From: Palsa-504 sp963822765
GTDB taxonomy: Bacteria; Actinomycetota; Actinomycetes; Streptosporangiales; Streptosporangiaceae
Direction of reading: 5' to 3'
NCBI GenBank assembly: GCA_963822765.1
Contig: CAWGJL010000007.1
Span: 248,001 to 312,000, forward strand
Length of the DNA stretch: 64,000 nt
Part shown: positions 56,016 to 62,433 of the stretch, piece after piece
How the letters are laid out: each line of letters opens with the position of its first letter
How positions within the stretch are numbered: position 1 is the stretch's first letter
Notes under the pieces: model-generated
What the model was told of the DNA's origin: nothing
Database searches by the model: none
What the model saw: the letters and a program-made list of their open reading frames with translations, nothing else
Translations under genes and position numbers: made by a program

Positions 56016-56375
56016 CGGAACCCCGCCGGACGACGGCCCGGGCCGGACGGTGCCGAGGGCTCTCGGACCTGGCGAGGGACCGGCGATCCAGGTGCTCGGT
56101 GACCCGATCGTGTTCAAGATCCTGGCCTCGCAGACCGGCAATGCCTGCACCGTTTTCGAGATCGAGACCGCGCCCGCGGCCAGCTCCCGGACTGGGACGA
56201 ATTCCTGCGCGGCTACCAGGCCGCAGTCGACCTTCCCGCCTCGGCGTTCTGGCCGGAACTGGCCGCGGCGAACCCGGAGGCGCTGATCATCTTGTCGGTG
56301 CGGGACAGCGCCGGGCAATAGTGGGACAGCGCCTCGGCCACGGTGTTCAGCCCCGGCGCGGACGCTGAGTCAAGG
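56009..56375 (+). pseudogene. Chimeric remnant: cupin N-terminus joined to sulfotransferase fragment
   Basis: The first 50 codons (IQVLGDPIVFKILASQTGNA, CTVFEIETAP) are the start of a cupin-domain protein, overlapping the oxidoreductase stop by seven bases. From about 56165, in another frame, the sequence switches to a sulfotransferase-like piece (LPDWDEFLRGYQAAVDLPAS, FWPELAAANPEALIILSVRD, SAGQ-stop-WDSASATVFSP) that matches the relic at 35083. The junction suggests a deletion joined two unrelated genes. A TAG interrupts the second part. Confidence 0.65.
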
Positions 56376-56382
56376 AAGCCAG

Positions 56383-56628
56383 ATGATGTTGCTGGATTGC
56401 CCGGCATACATGGACCGCGGCGGTGCCCTCCGGTGCGGGCTTCCGGCCCAGGTCCAGTACCGGTACACCGTCAGCTCCACCGACGGGCCGCTGGAATGCG
56501 CCAAGATCCGCTGCCCGCGCGGGCGCGGGTTCAACGGGCCGGTCGAGTTCCTCACCTGTGACAAGCTCCTGACGGCAGGGTTCAGGGCAGCAGCAGCCGG
56601 ATCATCGTGGTGGCCTGCCACCGGGTGA
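56383..56628 (+). CDS. Small conserved actinobacterial protein
   Basis: An 81-residue protein: MMLLDCPAYMDRGGALRCGL, STDGPLECAKIRCPRGRGFN, GPVEFLTCDK. The form D-CPAYxDxxGAxRCGLPA ... STDGPLE-AxIRCPxGHxFNGPIEFLT is familiar from small hypothetical proteins of actinomycetes; its function is unknown. It has four cysteines in two pairs. The last 15 codons are low-complexity and overlap the convergent TetR gene, so the native stop may have been lost. Confidence 0.6.
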   Translation: MMLLDCPAYMDRGGALRCGLPAQVQYRYTVSSTDGPLECAKIRCPRGRGFNGPVEFLTCDKLLTAGFRAAAAGSSWWPATG

Positions 56629-57213
56629 ACGCCCGGTGGCTCCAGTGCCGTTCGGTGACCAGCCGCCGGTACTGGCCGGGCTCGATGAGCAGCCACAGCA
56701 CATCCGCCGCCGCCTTCGGCGAGAGGTCGCCGCGCAGTGAACCCGACGAGCGCAGCGCGGCGATGACGCGATGCGCGCAGCCGTACATCTCCTCGCCGCT
56801 GGCCTGGCGGAGCGGGGCCAGCGCGGGGTCGCTGGCCGCGGCTTCCTCCAGCACGGCGTGCAGCGGTGCCCAGCGGCGGGCGATGTCCGAGGTCAGCCCG
56901 GCGAACCGGCGCAGCAGCTCGGCGGGGTCGGGTTCGGCGAGGATCTCGGCCAGGGCGGCTCGTTGCCCAGCACGGCATCCCCGCCGATGGCCGCCCGGCG
57001 GGCCAGCGCGAGCAGCTGGGCCTTGGACCCGGCCGCGAACACGGTCGGCCGCGACACGCCGGCCCGGGCGGCGATCTGGTCGATCGTGGTCCGGGCGTAC
57101 CCCTGCTCGGTGAACAGGGCGGCAGCGGCGTCGACGACTGCCTTCTGGCCCAGCAGCGCGGCTTCCTCGCGCAGTCGGGACCGGTAGGCGCGCCGGGGCT
57201 TGACATCGGTCAT
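56582..57213 (-). pseudogene. TetR-family regulator, frameshifted
   Basis: The N-terminal DNA-binding domain is intact: AVVDAAAALFTEQGYARTTI, DQIAARAGVSRPTVFAAGSK. Near 56955 the frame breaks. The ligand-binding half continues in another frame (EILAEPDPAELLRRFAGLTS, then MYGCAHRVIAALRSSGSLRG, LSPKAAADVLWLLIEPGQYR). Full length would be about 208 residues. It is divergent from the next gene across an AT-rich 64-bp gap and so probably regulated it. Confidence 0.78.
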
Positions 57214-57277
57214 TAATTCATCTTACTCTCGATTAAACAAAAAGATCGACGATAAAATCAAGTTATCTGGAGGCAGC
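57214..57277. promoter_or_regulatory. AT-rich divergent promoter between TetR gene and next operon
   Basis: It is the most AT-rich short interval in this part of the window (TTAATTCATCTTAC, GATTAAACAAAAAG, ATAAAATCAAG). TAAAAT is a possible -10 for the rightward gene, and CTGGAGGCAGC is its ribosome binding site. A likely TetR operator, although I see no perfect palindrome. Confidence 0.5.
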
Positions 57278-57649
57278 ATGACTGTGCCCAAGCCTACCGC
57301 CGAGCCGCAGGGGTGGCGGGTGCTGGGCTTCGGCCGCAAGCCCGAGGTGGCCGCGGTGCTCCAGGAAGGGCTGCGCGCCCAGGGCATCCGCGCCCGGGCC
57401 TTCGCGCTGACCGATGACCCGCACGGCGACGCCAGGCTGGTCCGCGAGCTACGCGAAGCCAGCTACGACGGGGTCGCCATCGGCGGCTTCATCAACGGGC
57501 AGAACCCGGACGTCCGGCCAACATCCGAGACGACCCTGTGGTTCAACCGGGTGCTCAACATCATCCACAGCCACGCACCCCGGTCGAAGATCATCCTGAT
57601 CCGCGACCCTTCTGACGCGCTGCCCGCCATCCGCCGCGTCCTCGGCTGA
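57278..57649 (+). CDS. Conserved hypothetical protein (response-regulator-like fold)
   Basis: A 123-residue protein: GWRVLGFGRKPEVAAVLQEG, AFALTDDPHGDARLVRELRE, YDGVAIGGFINGQNPDV, IIHSHAPRSKIILIRDPSDA. Alternating beta strands and helices with an Asp pair (TDDP) suggest a Rossmann or CheY-like fold, but no known family is evident to me. The start has a good ribosome binding site (GGAGG, six bases upstream). It is followed 92 bp later by the VOC gene and sits opposite the TetR gene that probably controls it. Confidence 0.8.
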   Translation: MTVPKPTAEPQGWRVLGFGRKPEVAAVLQEGLRAQGIRARAFALTDDPHGDARLVRELREASYDGVAIGGFINGQNPDVRPTSETTLWFNRVLNIIHSHAPRSKIILIRDPSDALPAIRRVLG

Positions 57650-57741
57650 TGCAACAAGGCGCCGTCACCGGGCGGTGCCCGTACTGCCAGCAGGCGGCAT
57701 CGCGCCGACGCCGCGGAACACCAGAACCAGGAGGGACCACC

Positions 57742-58125
57742 ATGAGCCAGCCCCAGCCCGCCACCCGCATCACCCGGCTCGGCACCGTGGGCATCCCGGT
57801 CGCCGACCCCGGCCGGGCGCTCAGCTTCTATCTCGGCACGCTGGGCTTCGAAAAGCGCCTCGACGTGCCCTACGGCGACGGCGCCCGCTGGATCGAGGTC
57901 GCGCCGCCCGGCGGGCAGGCCACGCTCGCGCTCATCACCCCGGGCTCGGGCCAGCACCCCGGCATCCGCCTCGCCACCCAGCGCGTCGACGCCGATCACG
58001 CCCGCCTGCTCGCATCTGGCGTCGACACCGACCCCGGTATCACCCGCGCCGGGCACCCCGTGCCGCCGATGTTCAGCGTCCGGGATCCAGACGGCAACAC
58101 CCTGCTCATCGTCCAGGAACCCTGA
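57742..58125 (+). CDS. VOC-family protein (glyoxalase/bleomycin resistance fold)
   Basis: A 127-residue vicinal-oxygen-chelate protein: RITRLGTVGIPVADPGRALS, FYLGTLGFEKRLDVPYGDGA, RWIEVAPPGG, then PPMFSVRDPDGNTLLIVQEP (typical DPDGN end). Metal ligands are probable at the usual beta-strand positions (E of WIEV; E near the C-terminus). It starts at the ATG behind CAGGAGGGACC. It is probably an enzyme or binding protein for a small electrophile or drug. It is likely in one unit with the preceding gene. Confidence 0.9.
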   Translation: MSQPQPATRITRLGTVGIPVADPGRALSFYLGTLGFEKRLDVPYGDGARWIEVAPPGGQATLALITPGSGQHPGIRLATQRVDADHARLLASGVDTDPGITRAGHPVPPMFSVRDPDGNTLLIVQEP

Positions 58126-58838
58126 GCATGCCCGCCTTCGAGCCCGTCCGACGCCCCGCCCGTCACGTCGGCTACGTGGCGCGAGGAGGACTCTCATGGC
58201 CATTAACCCGCGGTCCAGCGGGTTCATCCGCCGGATGTGCTGATGCCGGTGGTCAACCCGGTCACCCGCGCCCGGATCTGCCGGGGGCGCGCTTCTGGCG
58301 GCCGGAAAGCGCAGCCCGGCAGGAGGCCCGGCGCATGCTCAACCTCGCCGAACTGGCCCGGACCTGGCCGCCCGCCGCAAATTTCTGCGTCGGCTGCACT
58401 GGCGGCGTCGTCCGCATCGATCTGGACCGGCATCACGGCGGCGCCGACGGCATTGCCTCATTCACGGCGCTGTGCCCGTCACAAGCAGTCCCGGCCACGC
58501 ACTCAGATTGTCCGCACGCCGCACAGCTGGCTGCACCTGTGCTTCCGCGTTCCAAGCCGGGCTGATGGTGGCCAGCATCACCGGGATCTGGCCCGGCGTC
58601 GACGCGCGACCCGGGCTGCCGGCGCGGGTCGCGCTGTACTCTGGCGAGCAAATCCGCCAGATGCGCTGCGTCACCCGCGGAGCATCACGCTGACGGAAGT
58701 AGAGGCACTCTCCAGGAACGCCGCCGCGGAACTCGTTGATGAGCCCGGTCCGGGTACTGACATCTGACAGTGTCGTGACGCTCAGCAATCAGCAGGTCGG
58801 CGCGGCGGCAGCGCTATCGGCAAGCGCAGGTTGACACC
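58126..58838 (+). other. Region with two short unverified frames
   Basis: It contains a 15-codon frame at 58196 (MAINPRSSGFIRRMC) behind a perfect GAGGAGGA, and the 76-codon frame described separately. Otherwise I see no gene. The continuation in other frames (VLMPVVNPVT; PDLPGARFWRPES) looks like protein sequence, so this may be the ruin of a single gene starting at 58196. Confidence 0.35.
58335..58565 (+). CDS. Short Cys-containing hypothetical protein
   Basis: A 76-codon frame: MLNLAELARTWPPAANFCVG, CTGGVVRIDLDRHHGGADGI, SDCPHAAQLAAP. AGGAGG lies eight bases before the ATG. Four cysteines (C-x-x-C, then two single C) could bind metal. No family is recognised. The upstream in-frame sequence also looks protein-like, so the true gene may have been longer. 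Confidence 0.35.
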   Translation: MLNLAELARTWPPAANFCVGCTGGVVRIDLDRHHGGADGIASFTALCPSQAVPATHSDCPHAAQLAAPVLPRSKPG

Positions 58839-59672
58839 ATGATCGAACTCGGCGGGCATGTCGTCCTCGTCACCGGCGGCGGACGAGGGCTGGGAAGAGC
58901 CTATGCACGCCTCTTTGCGGCTCGCGGCGCGACTGTCATCGTGCATGACGCAGGAGTCGCCTCAGACGGGAGCGGGTCCGACCCGTCGGTCGCCGACGCG
59001 GCGGCGGACGCAATCAACCTGTCAGGCGGTGTCGCCGAGGCGGCATACGACGATCTCGGTACCTACGCGGGCTGCCGCTCGCTCGTCGCGGGCGTCGTTG
59101 AGCGGCATGGCCGTGTCGACGCCCTGGTCCATAGTGCCGGGCTGGTGCTGCGCAAACCGCTTGACGAGATCACACCTGAGCTTTGGTCGCGGTCGCTGAC
59201 TGTCAACCTTGAGGCCGCGTTCTGGCTCTGCCGGGAGCTTGTTCCGCACATGCGCCGGAACCGGTATGGCCGCATCGTCCTGACTACCTCGGGAAACGGG
59301 TTGCGCCCAGCGGATGACACCGATGATCTGGTTGCCTACTGCGTCGCGAAGGGCGGCCAGTTCGGCCTGATGAACGGGCTCGCGTTTGCTGCTGCGGACA
59401 ACGTGCTCGTCAATTGTGTCTCGCCCGTTGCAGCGACGCGCGTATATTCGGGCGCCGTGGCTGCTGACAGGCTATCGCCGGAGCAGGTGGCGCCGGGCGT
59501 CGTTTTCCTAGCTTCTCCCGCATGCGAGATGGCGGGTGTCGTCCTGCGCGCTGGCGGGGGCCGCTTCTCCACCGGAGTCTTCGATGGCGTAGCGGGCGTG
59601 GACTTTGGTGCGACGCCTGCTACGCCGGAGATGGTCGCATCACGCTGGCGTCAGATTGCTCACGGCGCCTGA
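58839..59672 (+). CDS. Short-chain dehydrogenase/reductase
   Basis: A 277-residue classical SDR: LVTGGGRGLGRAYARLFAAR (TGxxxGxG), VHDAGVASDGSGSDPS (extended loop as in MFE/quinone-type SDRs), VDALVHSAGLVLRKPL (NAG-like), IVLTTSGNG (Ser) and YCVAKGGQFGLMNGLA (Y-x-x-x-K). The residue after beta-2 is Asp, which favours NAD(H). The start ATG has no strong ribosome binding site. No operon partner. The substrate is unknown. Confidence 0.92.
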   Translation: MIELGGHVVLVTGGGRGLGRAYARLFAARGATVIVHDAGVASDGSGSDPSVADAAADAINLSGGVAEAAYDDLGTYAGCRSLVAGVVERHGRVDALVHSAGLVLRKPLDEITPELWSRSLTVNLEAAFWLCRELVPHMRRNRYGRIVLTTSGNGLRPADDTDDLVAYCVAKGGQFGLMNGLAFAAADNVLVNCVSPVAATRVYSGAVAADRLSPEQVAPGVVFLASPACEMAGVVLRAGGGRFSTGVFDGVAGVDFGATPATPEMVASRWRQIAHGA

Positions 59673-60190
59673 GCCACCCACTCTGGCGTATCGGTCCAGT
59701 TGCCGGGTTCCCTATGACAATTCAGCTGATCACTACCCTGCGCCTCGGTCCTGCCCCGGCCGGTAGCGCGGAACGGCGCCTATGGGACGCCCCTGATCGG
59801 CCGACCGGGCATCTCTCTCGCAGAGGCCACAAGCGGGCGTCGCTGGCTCGTGATCAGACTCGTCACCGGCGCGGCTCGCCGCGGCGTCCAGGTCCGGGCA
59901 CAGCGCCGCTCCCCACGGCTTGCTGGTCTTTCATCCCGGTGGCCGGCGACGCACACCCGGTCATCCCGCCGTGGAGTCTCGAGGAGATGGCGCGGGCCCG
60001 ATCCGGCCAGCCCGCCCGGGCCTCGGGTACGAACAGGGCCAGCCCGCCGCCTGGCGCGAGAGGACAGCGAAGAACCGGCCGGCCGGAATGCGCGGCTGTC
60101 GGCGGTCCGGTAATGGGACAAAACGGACGCGGACCGGCAAAGCGAGCGGTTATACGCACCGCTAGTTTTGCCCGGACGCTGTACACCATA
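59673..60190. other. Gene-free region
   Basis: No intact gene. On the minus strand APGGGLALFVPEARAGWPD (about 59990-60060) resembles the beta-4/beta-5 part of a methyltransferase, but nothing around it supports that. I see no other structure before the repeat that precedes the tRNA. Confidence 0.35.
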
Positions 60191-60194
60191 TGTA

Positions 60195-60306
60195 CGTGCA
60201 CACTGCCATGCATCGACCCGCGGTGACACGCACTGATACACGACGTGACGAGAAGGAAACGGCCCGCCGGGCCGCGTTTCCGCAGCTAGCGGGCCGTTTT
60301 CCCAGG
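60195..60306 (-). repeat. tRNA-Tyr 3'-flank repeat, copy B3 (next to the intact tRNA)
   Basis: Downstream flank of the tRNA gene, with GTGACGAGAAGG and the hairpin. It matches copies B1 (18910) and B2 (25540). Together with the tRNA it forms the parent copy of the family. Confidence 0.8.
60257..60299 (-). terminator. Rho-independent-like terminator of tRNA-Tyr
   Basis: Inverted repeat with 11-bp arms AAACGGCCCGC and GCGGGCCGTTT, separated by 21 bases that can pair further. It lies eight bases past the tRNA's encoded CCA on the minus strand. It lacks a long U tract, as is common in actinomycetes. Confidence 0.75.
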
Positions 60307-60391
60307 TGGTGGCAGGTGTTGGGTTCGAACCAACGTAGGCTGAGCCGACGGTTTTACAGACCGCTCCCTTTGGCCACTCGGGCAACCTGCC
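60307..60391 (-). tRNA. tRNA-Tyr (GTA)
   Basis: An 85-nt gene including encoded CCA. The acceptor stem is GGCAGGT / ACCTGCC, the anticodon loop CTGTAAA with anticodon GTA, a long variable arm is present as expected for bacterial tRNA-Tyr, and the T-loop is TTCGAAC. This is the intact copy. Its 3' half is duplicated at 25655-25715. Confidence 0.97.
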
Positions 60392-60540
60392 GTATGCCGT
60401 CCGCGCGGGCGGCATCGAAAAGGATAGCCCAAGACGCGACGGGACCGTTAGCCGACCGCCCGGCGGGCTGTGGCGGGTCTGACCGGCGGCCGGCGCGTTC
60501 GGCATGACGGGCCGCGGCTGACGCGTCTAGCCTGGGTGTC

Positions 60541-61038
60541 GTGGCATCCCAAGAATCTTCCTTTGACATCGTGTCCAAACTCGACCGCCAGGAAGTTGAC
60601 AACGCGCTCAACCAGGCGGCCAAGGAAATAGGTACCCGGTTCGACTTCCGCGGCGTGGGCGCGTCCATCACCTGGTCCGGCGAGCAGGCCGTGGACATCC
60701 GCGCCAACAGCGAGGAGCGCGCCATGGCCGTCCTCGACGTGTTCAAGGACAAGCTGGTCAAGCGCGGCGTATCGCTGAAGACGCTGGACCCGGCCGATCC
60801 CAAGCTCTCCGGGAAGGAGTACCGGATGGCGGTCGCCCTCAAGGAGGGCATCAACCAGGACAACGCCAGGAAGCTGTCGAAGATCATCCGGGACGAGGGG
60901 CCGAAGGGCGTCCGGGCCCAGGTCCAGGGCGAGGAGCTACGCGTCTCGGCCAAGAAGAAGGACGACCTCCAGGCCGTGATCGCGCTGCTGAAGGGCAAGG
61001 AGTTCGACTTCGCCCTCCAGTTCACCAACTACCGCTAG
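60541..61038 (+). CDS. yajQ: YajQ-family nucleotide-binding protein
   Basis: A 165-residue protein with the full family pattern: SSFDIVSKLDRQEVDNALNQ, AKEIGTRFDFRG, KDKLVKRGVSLKTL, GKEYRMAVALKEGINQDNAR, KLSKIIRDEGPKGVRAQVQG, FDFALQFTNYR. YajQ proteins are double ferredoxin-like folds that bind nucleic acids or cyclic di-GMP. It starts at GTG, the usual start in actinomycetes. It is a core gene and lies on the other side of tRNA-Tyr from the accessory DNA. Confidence 0.96.
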   Translation: MASQESSFDIVSKLDRQEVDNALNQAAKEIGTRFDFRGVGASITWSGEQAVDIRANSEERAMAVLDVFKDKLVKRGVSLKTLDPADPKLSGKEYRMAVALKEGINQDNARKLSKIIRDEGPKGVRAQVQGEELRVSAKKKDDLQAVIALLKGKEFDFALQFTNYR

Positions 61039-61189
61039 GCGCGCGCCCTAGTTTTCCGGGTCGATGCGCCGTTGTACCTGTTCTTACAGGGTCGATGTGC
61101 CATCGACACGAAACGGGATGCCGCCTGAAGTGACGGGCGGGACCGGTGAGGCTCCGGCGGCTGGTGGTGCGCGCCAAGAGGCGGCTGCA

Positions 61190-61289
61190 GCGGCGGGGAC
61201 CGGCGGGCGGCTCAGCGGCGGGGACCGGCGGGCGGCTCAGCGGCGGGGACCGGCGGGCGGCTCAGCGGCGGGGACCGGCGGGCGGCTCA
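61190..61289 (+). repeat. 25-bp tandem repeat, four exact copies
   Basis: The unit GCGGCGGGGACCGGCGGGCG plus GCTCA is repeated four times without a mismatch and followed by a partial fifth. It lies 15 bases past the stop of the htpX-like gene and between two convergent genes. No spacers, so not a CRISPR. Confidence 0.95.
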
Positions 61290-61304
61290 GCGGCGGAGGA
61301 ACGG

Positions 61305-62153
61305 TCAGCGGCGGTAGCCGGCCAGGGCTTCGAGGCGGCGCAGGCGCTCGCCCAGGGGCGGCTGGGTGGCGAACAGCCGGGCGAAGCCTTCGGGGTGGAA
61401 CGGGCTGGCGATCATCAGGTGAGCGACGGAGCTCAGCCGGGCGCCGGGGGTCAGGGCCAGCTCGGCGGCGCCCGCCTCGATCTTGCGCAGGGCACCGGCC
61501 AGGGCCACCGGGTCGCCGGCCAGCAGGGCGCCGGCCGCGTCGGCCCGGTACTCGCGCTCCCGGGTTACCGACAGCCGGACGACGAGCGCGGCGACCGGCC
61601 CGAGGACCAGCATCAGCGGCCGGGCCAGGGCGGCCGGGTACGTGATCACGGTGGCCAGGCCCGCCGACACCGTGGCGGGCAGGAGGTCCCGGCCGGACAC
61701 GTGGGCGAGCTCGTGCCCGAGCACGCCGCGCAATTCGGCCTCGTCGAGCGAGGCGAGCAGGCCCGCGGTGCAGCAGATGGCGGCGCGGCGCGGATTGCGG
61801 CCGACCGCGAACGAGTTCGGCTGCCCGGCCGGGGACAGGAAGAGCCGGGGCACCGGGAGCCGGCCGCCCTTGCTCAGCTCCCGCACCAGGCGGTAGAGCT
61901 CGGGGTGCTCGACCTCGCTCACCGGCCGGGCCGCCATCGCGGACAGGGCCAGCCGGTCGCAGTAGGCGCCCGCCACGGCCACCGCGACGACCGCGACCGC
62001 GAGCCCGGCGATCGCGCCGGCGCCGCCCGCGACCGCCGCGCCGATCCCGGCGCCCAGGGCGACCAGCGGCGCGGCGGCGGCCGCGAGCCGGGCGGCCGCG
62101 CCGGCCCGGCTGGAACTCAGCCCCGCGGAGCGCCGGTCAGCGCGCACGGCCAT
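61305..62153 (-). CDS. htpX: M48-family zinc metalloprotease (HtpX-like)
   Basis: A 282-residue membrane protease. Two N-terminal helices (residues 20-60) are followed by the zinc motif LRGVLGHELAHVSGRDLL (HExxH, about residue 147), a membrane hairpin (VITYPAALARPLMLVLGPVA), then REYRADAAGALLAGDP (third zinc ligand Glu) and HPEGFARLFATQPPLGERLRRL, as in HtpX. It acts in membrane-protein quality control. It is convergent with yajQ across the tandem repeat. Confidence 0.93.
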   Translation of the reverse strand: MAVRADRRSAGLSSSRAGAAARLAAAAAPLVALGAGIGAAVAGGAGAIAGLAVAVVAVAVAGAYCDRLALSAMAARPVSEVEHPELYRLVRELSKGGRLPVPRLFLSPAGQPNSFAVGRNPRRAAICCTAGLLASLDEAELRGVLGHELAHVSGRDLLPATVSAGLATVITYPAALARPLMLVLGPVAALVVRLSVTREREYRADAAGALLAGDPVALAGALRKIEAGAAELALTPGARLSSVAHLMIASPFHPEGFARLFATQPPLGERLRRLEALAGYRR

Positions 62154-62433
62154 GCACCTCCCGGGTCCCGCGTTCGGCTAGCAGTCGCATGATGACACTA
62201 AGTCTCGGCCGCGAGGCCAGGTCGTTATGCACAAACCTGGCCGCGGGTTCTTACCGGAATCTGTCACAAACTACATCGGCGCGGCCAGATCATCACGGGC
62301 CTGGGAATATCAACGGGCAGATGAACGTTGGCCCGCCTGTTCCGGCGTAAGATTTGTACCGTCCTAATGCCCCCGGCCGTGGGGTGGTGCTGCGAGAGTG
62401 TTCGGCCGCGGCATGCCGAGGAGGTCTCCGACT

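Noticed and set aside
61190..61289. Possible CRISPR array
   Set aside because: Four 25-bp units are directly adjacent with no spacers, and no cas gene is near. It is a plain tandem repeat.
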